A stretch of 64,000 nt of DNA, from NCBI GenBank assembly GCA_934096405.1, contig CAKOLW010000003.1, forward strand, positions 1-64,000. Direction: 5' to 3'. The position numbers and the translations under genes were made by a program. This stretch comes from an uncultured Bacilli bacterium. Its GTDB lineage: Bacteria > Bacillota_I > Bacilli_A > RF39 > UBA660. Below, piece after piece: positions 25,065 through 33,971 of this stretch (positions are counted from its first letter, which is position 1; each line of letters starts with the position of its first letter). The notes below the pieces were generated by a model. The model saw nothing but the letters and a program-made list of their open reading frames with translations, was not told the origin of the DNA and did no database searches.

Positions 25065-26326
25065 TGACATTTAATATTAAAACACTAGGATGTAAAGTAA
25101 ATACATATGAAAGTGAATATATCTATAGCCTTTTTATTAAAAAAGGCTATGTTTTTAGTGAAAAAGATGCTGATATATATGTAGTTAATACATGTACTGT
25201 AACTAATCAAAGCGATAGAAAAAGTAGACAAGTTATACATAGTATAAGAAGAGAACATCCTAAATCTATTATAATTGTATGTGGTTGTTACGTACAAAAT
25301 TGTTATCATACAAATAGATTAGATGAAATAGATGCAGATATAATTTTAGGTAATAAAGATAAGAGTAAGATTTTAGATTACTTAGAAGATTATTTAAAAA
25401 ATAGAAATAAAATAACTTATTTTTATGATATGAATAAAATAGAATTTGAAGATATGGAAATAGAGCATGCTCATAATAGAACTAGAGCTTATATTAAGAT
25501 AGAAGATGGATGTGAGAATTTCTGTACATATTGTATTATTCCTTATGTTAGAGGCTGTGTTAGAAGTAAAAAGCATGAGAAAGTAATTGAAGAAGCAAGA
25601 ATATTAGTTAATCATGGACATAAAGAAATAGTACTAACTGGAATTCATACTGGGCATTATGTAGATGGAGATTATGACTTTGCAGATTTATTAAATGATT
25701 TATCAAAGATAGAAGGTTTAATTAGAATAAGAATATCTTCAATAGAAATAAATGAACTTAATGAAAAAGTATTAGAAGTAGTTAAAAATAATGATAATAT
25801 CGTACCACATTTTCATGTACCACTTCAATCAGGCTGTGATAAAACCTTAAGATTAATGAATAGAAGATACAATAAAGAATTCTTTAAAAATAAATTGGAA
25901 GAAATAAGAAGAATTAAACCTAATGTTAGTTTTACGACAGATGTAATCGTTGGATTTCCTACTGAAACAGATGAAATGCATAAAGAATCATTAGAATTTA
26001 TAAATGAATGTAAGTTTACAAGAATACATGCCTTTCCATATAGTGATAGATATGGAACATCCGCGAGTAAAATGAATGGTAAAGTGGATGGAAATATAAA
26101 AAAACAAAGGGTTAAAGAACTAATAGAATTATCTAATAAACTAGAAAAAGAATTTAATAATAAGTTCGTAAATAAAACTTTACCCGTTTTATTTGAAGAA
26201 GAAAAAGATGGTTTTTTTATAGGTCATACTCCAAACTTTATTAAAATAAAAACTAAAGGTAACTATAAAATAAATGAAATATATGATGTAACATTAACTG
26301 AAGAAAACATAGTAAATGGTGAATAA
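25064..26326 (+). CDS. mtaB: tRNA t6A37 methylthiotransferase MtaB
   Basis: A radical-SAM enzyme that converts t6A to ms2t6A at position 37 of ANN-decoding tRNAs. N-terminal MTTase domain: TLGCKVNTYESEY, NTCTVTNQSDRKSRQ and VCGCYVQN supply the three Cys for one iron-sulfur cluster. The radical-SAM CxxxCxxC is in EDGCENFCTYCIIPYVRG. The TRAM domain at the end is short. The LGCKVN and TCTVTN signatures separate MtaB from MiaB. AGGAGGG precedes the ATG. Length (420 aa) is normal. Confidence 0.94.
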   Translation: MTFNIKTLGCKVNTYESEYIYSLFIKKGYVFSEKDADIYVVNTCTVTNQSDRKSRQVIHSIRREHPKSIIIVCGCYVQNCYHTNRLDEIDADIILGNKDKSKILDYLEDYLKNRNKITYFYDMNKIEFEDMEIEHAHNRTRAYIKIEDGCENFCTYCIIPYVRGCVRSKKHEKVIEEARILVNHGHKEIVLTGIHTGHYVDGDYDFADLLNDLSKIEGLIRIRISSIEINELNEKVLEVVKNNDNIVPHFHVPLQSGCDKTLRLMNRRYNKEFFKNKLEEIRRIKPNVSFTTDVIVGFPTETDEMHKESLEFINECKFTRIHAFPYSDRYGTSASKMNGKVDGNIKKQRVKELIELSNKLEKEFNNKFVNKTLPVLFEEEKDGFFIGHTPNFIKIKTKGNYKINEIYDVTLTEENIVNGE

Positions 26327-26327
26327 T

Positions 26328-27908
26328 ATGGAAAAATATTTAAATTACTTTAATTTTAATAATGATTCATTTTCAATATATCCTTATGATACAGATGAAC
26401 TATTCATTAGAATGATGAAAGAAAATTCTATAGAAGAATATGATTTACAAGAATTATTATCTTCAAAACAATTCTTTGAGCTATTAAAAACTAAAATACC
26501 TAAAACAATAAAAAAATTAGAAATACCATTTGATTATATAAAATATGATTTTGAGTTTCTAAAAGAGTTTCCTAATTTAACAGAATTAAATATTACTAGT
26601 TATGGTAATTTAGACTATAATACTATTAAAAGAATACAAGAAGAAACAAATATTAGAAAAATGAGTGTTAATGTGTATACATCATTATTATATAAAGATA
26701 TAATAAAAGAAGATGGATTTACTGTTACTAGTGGTGGATTTAATTGTATTTTATATAAAAATTTAAAAATAATTAGTACTATACTAGATGATACAGATTA
26801 TATAAATATTTATACTAAAAATATAGATAAAAAAATAATTGAAAAGTTAAGTAATGTAATTAAAGATAAAAAAATATATAAAGTTAATATATATGAAGAA
26901 GATAATGAGATTGAGATAGATTTTATAAATGATAAAGAAATTAATGTTAAAGTAAATGGTAATGAAGATTTATTATTAAGAACTTATAATTATTTGAGTA
27001 GTAAGTATAAAATTAGTAAGTGTGTTTATAAAAATATGTCAATATTGAATCATAGTACTGATAAATTAGATATTATTAATAATGAATGTGATTTAAAAAT
27101 AATTTATGATTTAAATGAAGTTAATTATGATGAATATAAAGGATTATATGAAACTATTAAATATTATAGAGGATTAATTAACGAGAGCAATTTAAGTCCT
27201 GTAGAAAAAATAATGTATGCTTATGATATAATGAAAACGTTTCCATATAATGAAAGCAAAAAAGATACATTTGATTCGAGAGAAGCACATAGAATAGTAG
27301 AAACTGGTAATATTGTGTGTGTAGGATATAGTGATATGCTAAAAATAATCCTTAATGGATTAGATGATAATATAAAAGTAATGAATTTTGTTGTATCTGG
27401 TTATGATAAAATGGAAGATATAAATTATAATCATGCAAGAAATGTAATAAGAATAGATGATGATAAATATAATATACACGGAATATTTTCAATGGATGCT
27501 ACTTGGGATAGTGTTAAAAAGAATACTGAAGGTTTGTTAGGTAAAGATTATACAGCATTAGATTTATATACAAATTTTTTAATTCCTATTACAAAGAATG
27601 AATATAGTAGAATATATTCTAATGAAGAAGAACCAACGATAGAAGGATCTTTTAATAGTAATGAATTTCATGGCTATGAAAAATTATTTAATCAAGATAT
27701 AACTAAAGAAATATTAGATAGATATTTAAATGTTGAAAGACCTAGCTTAGAACAATTTATTAGTATGCTTAGTAGTGTAAGAATAAGTGAAGGATTTAAT
27801 AAAGAACAAATAGATGATGAAATTAAAAAAGTTATAGAGAAGAATAATATTGTAGTTGAAGAAAATAAAAAAGATGGTATTGAAAAAAGCTTTTTTAAGT
27901 CAAAATAA
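26328..27908 (+). CDS. Transglutaminase-like protein with leucine-rich N-terminal region
   Basis: A 526-aa cytosolic-looking protein with no signal peptide. The first third has short leucine-rich elements (KTIKKLEIPF, FPNLTELNITSYGNL). The second half looks like a transglutaminase/cysteine-protease fold: SPVEKIMYAYDIMKTFPY, the candidate nucleophile Cys in GNIVCVGYSDML, the candidate His in NHARNVIRI and the candidate Asp in SMDATWD, in the correct order and spacing. These folds cleave, crosslink or deamidate proteins; the substrate is unknown. The ATG at 26328 has GGTGA upstream and follows mtaB directly. The catalytic assignment is inferred from motif order. Confidence 0.65.
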   Translation: MEKYLNYFNFNNDSFSIYPYDTDELFIRMMKENSIEEYDLQELLSSKQFFELLKTKIPKTIKKLEIPFDYIKYDFEFLKEFPNLTELNITSYGNLDYNTIKRIQEETNIRKMSVNVYTSLLYKDIIKEDGFTVTSGGFNCILYKNLKIISTILDDTDYINIYTKNIDKKIIEKLSNVIKDKKIYKVNIYEEDNEIEIDFINDKEINVKVNGNEDLLLRTYNYLSSKYKISKCVYKNMSILNHSTDKLDIINNECDLKIIYDLNEVNYDEYKGLYETIKYYRGLINESNLSPVEKIMYAYDIMKTFPYNESKKDTFDSREAHRIVETGNIVCVGYSDMLKIILNGLDDNIKVMNFVVSGYDKMEDINYNHARNVIRIDDDKYNIHGIFSMDATWDSVKKNTEGLLGKDYTALDLYTNFLIPITKNEYSRIYSNEEEPTIEGSFNSNEFHGYEKLFNQDITKEILDRYLNVERPSLEQFISMLSSVRISEGFNKEQIDDEIKKVIEKNNIVVEENKKDGIEKSFFKSK

Positions 27909-27955
27909 ATTGACTTAAAAATAAAATTATTTTAAAATTTAAACATGGGAGTGAT

Positions 27956-29335
27956 ATGATGAAATTATATAATTCACTAAATAAAAAAGTAGAAGAGTTT
28001 ATTCCGTATGGAGATATAGTTAAAATGTATTCATGTGGGCCTACTGTATATTATTATCCTCATATAGGTAATATGAGAAGTTATATTTTTATGGATTCTT
28101 TAAGAAGAACATTAAAGTATGCTGGCTATAAAATTGAAGGAGTAATGAATATTACTGATGTAGGTCATTTAACAAGTGATGCAGATACTGGTGAAGATAA
28201 GATGGAAGTAGCTAGTAAAAGAGAAAATAAAACTCCATTAGAAATAGCTGAATATTACACTAATATATTTATGGATAATGCTAGTAAATTAAATATAGAT
28301 ATGCCTGAACATATAACTAAGGCTACAGAATATATTCCTAAGATGATTGAATTTATAAAAAGACTTGAAGAAAAAGGTTATACATATATGACTAAAGATG
28401 GATTATATTTTGATACTATGAAATATAAAGGATATGGTAAACTTAGTAATAAAGATATGTCAGAAAAAGGTGTAGCAAGAATAGAAGAAAACGATGAGAA
28501 AAAACATCCATTTGATTTTGCTTTATGGAAGTTTGTAGAACCTAACCATATTATGAAATGGGATAGTCCATGGGGAGTAGGATGCCCAGGATGGCATATA
28601 GAATGTTCTGTTATGAGTACAGATATATTAGGTGAACGTATAGATATACATACTGGCGGAATAGATCATAAGACAGTTCACCATGAAAATGAAATTGCTC
28701 AAAATGATGCTTGTATGGGACATGAAGTAGTTAAATGTTGGATGCATTGTGCTTTCTTACAAGTAGATGGTGGAAAGATGAGTAAAAGCTTAAATAATAT
28801 TTATACTATTGAAGATTTAGAAAAAAAAGGTTATTCTCCAATGGACTTTAAATATTTTGTACTTAATACTCATTATAGTAAACCACTTAACTTTACTTTT
28901 GATAGCATTTCTGCTTCTAAATCTGCTAGAAATAAATTAATGAGACAACTACAAGTACATAAAAATTCTACAAATAAAACAGATGAAAACGTACTAAGCA
29001 ATTATAGAAATAAATTTAACGAAGCAATTGAAAATGATTTAAATACACCACTTGCGATTGGTGTTGTATGGACAATGTTAAAAGAAAATCCTAGTATCGA
29101 TATTTACAATTTAATAATTGATTTTGATAAGGCTTTAGGATTAAAATTAGATGAAGTAGTTGAAGAAACTAAGGAAGAAATTCCAGAAGATATTCAAGAG
29201 TTAGCAATCAAAAGAGCTGAAGCTAAAAAAAATAAAGACTTCGCTTTAGCAGATTCTTTAAGAAATGAAATAACAAGTAAAGGATATAGTGTATTAGATA
29301 CAAGAGAAGGATATACTATTGAAAAAATAAATTAA
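27956..29335 (+). CDS. cysS: Cysteinyl-tRNA synthetase
   Basis: Charges tRNA-Cys. The 459-aa class I enzyme shows MYSCGPTVYYYPHIGNMRSY, giving the first zinc Cys and the HIGH motif HIGN. It continues with NITDVGHLTSDADTGEDKM, GWHIECSVM and HTGGIDHKTVHHENEIAQ (zinc ligands), the KMSKS loop GKMSKSLNN, and a C-terminal helical anticodon region. GGGAGTGAT precedes two adjacent ATGs (27956, 27959), and either may be used. Unlike aspS and ileS here, no T-box precedes it. Confidence 0.96.
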   Translation: MMKLYNSLNKKVEEFIPYGDIVKMYSCGPTVYYYPHIGNMRSYIFMDSLRRTLKYAGYKIEGVMNITDVGHLTSDADTGEDKMEVASKRENKTPLEIAEYYTNIFMDNASKLNIDMPEHITKATEYIPKMIEFIKRLEEKGYTYMTKDGLYFDTMKYKGYGKLSNKDMSEKGVARIEENDEKKHPFDFALWKFVEPNHIMKWDSPWGVGCPGWHIECSVMSTDILGERIDIHTGGIDHKTVHHENEIAQNDACMGHEVVKCWMHCAFLQVDGGKMSKSLNNIYTIEDLEKKGYSPMDFKYFVLNTHYSKPLNFTFDSISASKSARNKLMRQLQVHKNSTNKTDENVLSNYRNKFNEAIENDLNTPLAIGVVWTMLKENPSIDIYNLIIDFDKALGLKLDEVVEETKEEIPEDIQELAIKRAEAKKNKDFALADSLRNEITSKGYSVLDTREGYTIEKIN

Positions 29336-29369
29336 ATTTGTTGTAACATATTTATCAGAAGAGCTTGCA

Positions 29370-29465
29370 TATAATAAAAAAGGAACATTTAGTTTAACAC
29401 ATTAAGTGTCACCCAGTTTGGTTTTTGAAGTACACCTTAATCAAATGATTAGGTGTATTTCTTTT
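29370..29465 (+). terminator. cysS terminator, possibly the end of a small RNA
   Basis: TACACCT-T-AATCA (29431-29443) pairs with TGATTAGGTGTA (29446-29457), followed by TTTCTTTTC. A TATAAT at 29370-29375 lies 60 bases upstream and a small ACAC/GTGT hairpin lies between, so a separate RNA of about 80 nt is possible. The -35 is poor. Confidence 0.6.
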
Positions 29466-29509
29466 CATATTAAGTTCATTTATATAAGTTGAAAAATGTT
29501 AAAAACCTA

Positions 29510-29537
29510 TTGACAATAAAAAATATTGATATATAAT
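29510..29537 (+). promoter_or_regulatory. Promoter of the aspS T-box transcript
   Basis: TTGACA (29510-29515), a 16-base spacer and TATAAT (29532-29537). Confidence 0.85.
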
Positions 29538-29554
29538 TTAATTATGTTATTTGT

Positions 29555-29740
29555 TTTGAAGAGTAATATATAAAGTATTTAAAGAGAGTTAGTGTTTGGT
29601 GTAAGCTAATAATATAATATATATGAAGACACAAAACGTTAAGTAAATCGCTAATCAGCGTTAAAGATAATGAGAGTATAGTAAACCTATAAACTAAGGT
29701 GGCACCGCTAGTAATAGTCCTTAGATTATAGGTTTTTTTC
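29555..29740 (+). promoter_or_regulatory. T-box riboswitch, Asp specifier
   Basis: The conserved T-box sequence AAGGTGGCACCGCT lies at 29696-29709. The terminator is AAACCTATAA (29683-29692) with TTATAGGTTT (29726-29735) and a T-run. Stem I shows the AGAGAGTTAG distal part, and the specifier codon is GAC (Asp) at 29628-29630. The antiterminator bulge TGGC complements a GCCA tRNA end, as expected for tRNA-Asp with discriminator G. Uncharged tRNA-Asp would promote read-through into aspS. Confidence 0.92.
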
Positions 29741-29757
29741 TATAAGAAGGAGGATTT

Positions 29758-31503
29758 ATGAAAGAAATTAATAATATTTATAGAAATGTATATTGTGGGT
29801 ATGTTTCTAGTGATATGGAAGGTAAAGAAATTAGAATTGCTGGATGGGTTAATTCAATTAGAAAATTAGGCGGTTTAACATTCTTAACTCTAAGAGATGA
29901 AACTGGTATAGTACAAGCTATTACTGAAGACACTAGTTTAATAGATAGAATAGTAAAAGAAAGCACTGTTACCATAACAGGAATAGTACATCTAAGAACA
30001 CCAGAGATGATTAATAAAAATATGAAGACTGGTGAAGTAGAAGTAGAAATTAAATCTATAGAAGTTTTAGGTGAATGTTTAAATACATTACCATTTGAAA
30101 CTAGTAGAAGCAGAGAAGCTAGTGAAGAAACAAGACTTAAATATAGATACTTAGATTTAAGAAATCCAGTGGTACATGACAATATAATATTTAGAAGTAA
30201 AGTAATTGATTTTATTAGAAGTACTATGAAAGATATGGATTTTACGGAATTATCTACTCCTATAATTACAACTAGTAGTCCAGAAGGAGCTAGAGACTTT
30301 ATAATACCAAGTAGAAAATTCAAAGGTAAATTTTATGCTTTACCACAAGCACCACAAATTTATAAGCAATTATTAATGGTAAGTGGAATAAATAGATATT
30401 TTCAAATTGCACCTTGTTTTAGAGATGAAGATTGTCGTGCTGATAGAACCTTAGAATTTTATCAATTAGACTTTGAAATGAGTTTTGTAACAGAAGAAGA
30501 TGTATATAAAGTAGGTGAAAGAGTATTCTATGATACATTTAGTAAGTTCAGCGACAAATATGTAAGTCCTGCACCATTTAGAAGAATACCATATAGAGAA
30601 GCAATTCTTAAATATGGATCTGATAAACCTGATTTAAGAAATCCATTAGAAATAAGTGAATTAACTCATATATTCAAAAATACTACTTTTGAACCTTTTA
30701 AAGGAAGTACTATAAGAGGTATTAAAGTTAGTAATATTGATAAACCTAATTCTTGGTATAAAAAACTAGAAGAATATATGAAAGAAGTTGGTGCTTCTGG
30801 GTTAGCCTATATTAAAGTTAATGAAGATTTAACATTTAAGTCAAGCCTTGATAAATTCTTTACTGATGAAGAAAGAACTATGTTAAAGGAAGAATTAGAA
30901 TTAAGGTCTAGTGATGTAGTATTTATAATATCTGATAAAAAGAAATGCGCTAAATATGCAGGACTTTTAAGAACTAAATTGGGTGAAGAATTAGAATTAA
31001 TTGATAAAGATAGATTCGAATTTTGTATAGTTAATGATTTTCCAATGTATGAATTTAATGAAGAAACTAATAGTTGGGATTTTGGACATAATCCATTTAG
31101 TATGCCTCAGGGTGGACTAGAATCTCTTAAAAATACACCTATAGAAGATATACTAGCTTACCAATATGACTTTGTATGTAATGGTTGTGAAATGGCAAGT
31201 GGAGCAGTAAGAAATCATAGCATAGAAATAATGAAAGAAGCATTTAAATTAGCGGGTTATGATGAAGAAACTGTTAAAAATAAATTTAAGAGTTTATATA
31301 CAGCATTTCAATATGGAGCTCCACCTCATGCAGGAATGGCTCCTGGTATAGATAGAATAATTATGCTTTTAACTGGAGAAGAAAATCTAAGAGAAGTTCA
31401 ATTATTCCCACCAAATGTAAGTGGACAAGATAACTTAATGGGTGGTCCTACAGAAGTAACAGAACAACAATTAAGAGAAACACATATTAAAATTAGAGAT
31501 TAA
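29758..31503 (+). CDS. aspS: Aspartyl-tRNA synthetase
   Basis: A bacterial-type class II enzyme of 581 aa. It has an N-terminal OB anticodon domain (GKEIRIAGWVNSIRKLGGLT), class II motif 2 (FRDEDCRADRTLEFYQLDFE), a GAD-type insertion domain (about residues 290-410), and motif 3 (GMAPGIDRIIMLLTGEENLR). GAAGGAGG precedes the ATG right after the T-box terminator. Whether it also charges tRNA-Asn depends on gatCAB elsewhere in the genome. Confidence 0.97.
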   Translation: MKEINNIYRNVYCGYVSSDMEGKEIRIAGWVNSIRKLGGLTFLTLRDETGIVQAITEDTSLIDRIVKESTVTITGIVHLRTPEMINKNMKTGEVEVEIKSIEVLGECLNTLPFETSRSREASEETRLKYRYLDLRNPVVHDNIIFRSKVIDFIRSTMKDMDFTELSTPIITTSSPEGARDFIIPSRKFKGKFYALPQAPQIYKQLLMVSGINRYFQIAPCFRDEDCRADRTLEFYQLDFEMSFVTEEDVYKVGERVFYDTFSKFSDKYVSPAPFRRIPYREAILKYGSDKPDLRNPLEISELTHIFKNTTFEPFKGSTIRGIKVSNIDKPNSWYKKLEEYMKEVGASGLAYIKVNEDLTFKSSLDKFFTDEERTMLKEELELRSSDVVFIISDKKKCAKYAGLLRTKLGEELELIDKDRFEFCIVNDFPMYEFNEETNSWDFGHNPFSMPQGGLESLKNTPIEDILAYQYDFVCNGCEMASGAVRNHSIEIMKEAFKLAGYDEETVKNKFKSLYTAFQYGAPPHAGMAPGIDRIIMLLTGEENLREVQLFPPNVSGQDNLMGGPTEVTEQQLRETHIKIRD

Positions 31504-31521
31504 TTTCTCTAATTTTTTTAA
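31491..31521 (+). terminator. aspS terminator
   Basis: AATTAGAGA (31491-31499) pairs with TCTCTAATT (31506-31514), followed by TTTTTTA; it spans the stop codon. Confidence 0.88.
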
Positions 31522-31589
31522 TAAAACTCTTTTATTTAAAAATAATGTGTGCTATAATAAGTACCATTTGTTGAGAAAGGGGCAATATC

Positions 31590-32903
31590 ATGAATAAAAG
31601 TATTGATGAATTAATTTCTTATGTAGAAAAACTACCTAAATCTAAAACTTATCGTGAATGTATAAGTAATTTAAATTTAATAGTTAAATATATAGAAGAA
31701 AATAATTTAATTATAACACCTGAAATATTTATGAGTATATTAAATAATAATAAATTTAATTATATAATTAAAACTGTGGTAGAAAGTAATTTCTTTGCTA
31801 TTAAAGAGAATAAATTAGATATGATATTTAGTAATTCTACAATTATTTCTTTAATAGAACTTTATTGTATGCTTAATAATGTAGAGATAGAAGAATATAG
31901 TGAAAAAATAAAAGAAGATGCACTAGTTTATAATGGAGATACGGATGATTCTTTAACTATATATTTAAATAGTATTAATTTACCTTTATTATCTATAAAT
32001 GAAGAAAGAAGATTAGGATACTTAGTTTTACAGGGAGACCAAAAAGCAAGAAAGAAATTAATTGAACATAATTTAAGATTAGTTGTTTCTATTGCTAAAC
32101 AATATTGTGGTAAGTCTGCATTAAGTATGCTTGATTTAATACAAGAAGGAAATATAGGACTTATGACTGCTGTAGATAAATATGATGTTACTAAAGAAAT
32201 AAGATTTTCTACTTATGCTACTTGGTGGATTAAACAAAGTATATCAAGAGCTAGTTATGAAAAAGGTAGAAATATTAGAATTCCTGTTCATAAAGTTGAT
32301 GGTTTATCAAAATATAAAAGAGCTAAAGAAAGATTATTACAAGAAGTGGGAGAAGATTTAACTTTAAAAGATATAGCAGCTAAATTAGGTATTACTTTAG
32401 ATGAAGCTTTAGAATATGAAAGATTATTTAATGATACTTTGAGTGCTAATGATTATATTGCTGAAGATTCAGATATTAGTGTATTAGATACAATAACTGA
32501 TGAAAAAGATGATATAGAAAATATTTATTTCAAATATGATATGATAAGTTCTGTTGATGAATTTTTGGAAAGTAGTAATTTAACTGATAATGAAAAGTAT
32601 GTTGTAATAAATAGATACGGAATAAATAAAAATAGAGAAAAAACGTTAGAAGAAATTGGTAAAACTTTAAATGTTACTAGAGAAAGAGTTAGACAAATGG
32701 AAAATAAAGCTTTAATAAAATTAGTTAGAAATGCAAATAATGTGTCTTTAGCAGATTATTTTGATAATGCAGAAGAAATAAAAGAAAGACTTAAATATAT
32801 AAGGCAAAAAATTAGAACTAATAATTGTACTTCAAAAATAGAAAATTTGCATAAAGAAGCTACAAGAGTATTAAAAACTGAAGGTGGTAAATATGAATTA
32901 TAA
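31590..32903 (+). CDS. Second sigma-70 family factor, divergent
   Basis: A 437-aa sigma factor distinct from the housekeeping RpoD at 54954. It has a unique helical N-terminal region of about 110 residues in place of region 1.1, then region 1.2 (DDSLTIYLNSINLPLLS). Region 2 follows ([53 protein letters not shown]), then region 3 and a region 4.2 helix-turn-helix (TLEEIGKTLNVTRERVRQME). Region 2.4 reads KGRNIRIPVHKVD where RpoD has [13 protein letters not shown], so -10 recognition may be close but not identical. It has no anti-sigma motif neighbour but is coupled to the gene at 32893. GAAAGGGG precedes the ATG; an extended -10 TGCTATAAT lies upstream. Confidence 0.88.
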   Translation: MNKSIDELISYVEKLPKSKTYRECISNLNLIVKYIEENNLIITPEIFMSILNNNKFNYIIKTVVESNFFAIKENKLDMIFSNSTIISLIELYCMLNNVEIEEYSEKIKEDALVYNGDTDDSLTIYLNSINLPLLSINEERRLGYLVLQGDQKARKKLIEHNLRLVVSIAKQYCGKSALSMLDLIQEGNIGLMTAVDKYDVTKEIRFSTYATWWIKQSISRASYEKGRNIRIPVHKVDGLSKYKRAKERLLQEVGEDLTLKDIAAKLGITLDEALEYERLFNDTLSANDYIAEDSDISVLDTITDEKDDIENIYFKYDMISSVDEFLESSNLTDNEKYVVINRYGINKNREKTLEEIGKTLNVTRERVRQMENKALIKLVRNANNVSLADYFDNAEEIKERLKYIRQKIRTNNCTSKIENLHKEATRVLKTEGGKYEL

Positions 32904-33741
32904 GGAACAAACAGAAAAAATTTATAATGAGGTTATAGAGAATAAAGATGTTGAAATCATCAAAAGTGCTGAATTAAGATATGTTAAAAGAATTAAAAGA
33001 GAATTAGCAAATTATAATAATGTTGCATCTAAATATATGGAAGATGATGGTAAATATTATTTATTTGTTAAATATCAAGAAGAAAGATTACCTTTTGAAG
33101 AAATTAAAATTATGTACGATAGAGCTACAGAAGCTTATTTAAATGGTAATAATGGATTATGTATTCATATTTTAAGAGAATTATTAAAGCGTGAAGGTTT
33201 TAATATGAGAGTATTTGCTAAATTAGGTATGGCTTATTATAAATGTCAAAATACAAATATGGCTATTAAATATTTAACAGTAGCTAATGTTATAAGTAAA
33301 AATATTAAGGGTAGATTTAATTTTGATGAATTGTTATTAGTACTTAGTAGTAGTAAAGGGATGGATAAAAAAGATTTAAAACCAGTAGTATTAATGAAGG
33401 AAGAAGAATTTATTAATAAGGAAAATAATTATGATGAGTTATTTAATAAACTTTATAATTATTTAGTAGTAAATAAAGTTAATTTTACTGATGGTTGTGT
33501 AGCTCTTGGTTTAAGTGATGAGGAAATTAATATTATGGCTTTAGTGTTTGCTAAGAATTATTATATACATCATGAAGTAGCTTTTGGAGATTTGTTTGTT
33601 AAGTTTTATGAAAAGAGAAATGGTAAGACTTTAAATACTAAGTTAATGTATAATGAATTAGTTAATAAAAAGAAAATTTATTTAAACAAAGAATTAGATG
33701 AAGATATTAAAAGTCTGAGTTTAGCTATAAAAGTTAAGTAA
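32893..33741 (+). CDS. TPR-like helical protein coupled to the second sigma factor
   Basis: A 282-aa all-helical protein. The centre (YDRATEAYLNGNNGLCIHIL, LAKLGMAYYKCQNTNMAIKYL-like) has TPR/Sel1-like helix pairs. The C-terminal third (VALGLSDEEINIMALVFAKN) could be another helical bundle. No membrane segment is present. The ATG at 32893 overlaps the sigma stop by 11 bases with AAGGTGG upstream, so the two are translated together; a role in modulating that sigma factor is reasonable but unproven. Confidence 0.65.
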   Translation: MNYKEQTEKIYNEVIENKDVEIIKSAELRYVKRIKRELANYNNVASKYMEDDGKYYLFVKYQEERLPFEEIKIMYDRATEAYLNGNNGLCIHILRELLKREGFNMRVFAKLGMAYYKCQNTNMAIKYLTVANVISKNIKGRFNFDELLLVLSSSKGMDKKDLKPVVLMKEEEFINKENNYDELFNKLYNYLVVNKVNFTDGCVALGLSDEEINIMALVFAKNYYIHHEVAFGDLFVKFYEKRNGKTLNTKLMYNELVNKKKIYLNKELDEDIKSLSLAIKVK

Positions 33742-33749
33742 AGTTTAAT

Positions 33750-33778
33750 AAAAGTAGTTGTAATAGACTACTTTTTTT
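33750..33778 (+). terminator. Terminator of the sigma/TPR operon
   Basis: AAAAGTAGT (33750-33758) pairs with ACTACTTTT (33767-33775) followed by a T-run. The -35 box of the next promoter begins inside it. Confidence 0.88.
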
Positions 33779-33786
33779 GATAAAAT
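33758..33786 (+). promoter_or_regulatory. Promoter of leader plus paralogue 4
   Basis: TTGTAA (33758-33763), 17 bases, TAAAAT (33781-33786) with extended -10 TGA. The start near 33793 is at the beginning of the sequence block conserved with 62008-62045. Confidence 0.7.
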
Positions 33787-33792
33787 TAAAGA

Positions 33793-33960
33793 GTAAAAAG
33801 TAGAAGGAGTACAGAACTATGGAAAGAATAATTCTCTTTGATTTAAGTACCAAACTTGGTACGAATTTCGGGGGGGGTTAAAAATAATGCCTCTCATAGT
33901 TTTTTCGTTATATTAAATTCATAGGCATCAGTCTATGAGTTTTTTAGTGCTCTAAAAAAT
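33793..33960 (+). promoter_or_regulatory. Structured attenuator-like leader, copy 1
   Basis: Conserved with 62014-62185. Order: AGTAGAAGGAG ribosome site; short ORF start within AACTATGG; a GTACCAA/TTGGTAC hairpin (33847-33862); a G8 tract (33870-33877); pyrimidine-rich CCTCT; CATAGTT plus T6, which can pair back to AACTATG; then CATAG-loop-CTATG plus T6 (about 33930-33946), a second terminator. The flanks are nearly identical in both copies while the middle differs but keeps the hairpin and the G-tract. This suggests an RNA switch controlling paralogue 4. Confidence 0.65.
33819..33881 (+). CDS. Leader peptide, 20 aa, with G-tract
   Basis: The frame MERIILFDLSTKLGTNFGGG is preceded by AGAAGGAG about 10 bases from the ATG. 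The final Gly codons are the G8 tract, so a change in tract length shifts the end of the peptide: one extra G extends it past 33910, and one fewer also extends it. It sits inside the attenuator-like leader, so translation may control terminator folding. Confidence 0.5.
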   Translation: MERIILFDLSTKLGTNFGGG

Positions 33961-33971
33961 GGAGGCAAAAG

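Noticed and set aside
27896..27925. Terminator after the transglutaminase-like gene
   Set aside because: TTAAGTCAA/TTGACTTAA forms a hairpin but no T-run follows on the + strand, so I do not call it a terminator.
33819..33910. Invertible DNA switch in the G-tract leader copy 1
   Set aside because: The inverted repeat here is only 7 bases (AACTATG/CATAGTT) and both leader copies keep their G-tract in the same orientation. RNA attenuation explains the pairing better, and no invertase gene is in the window.
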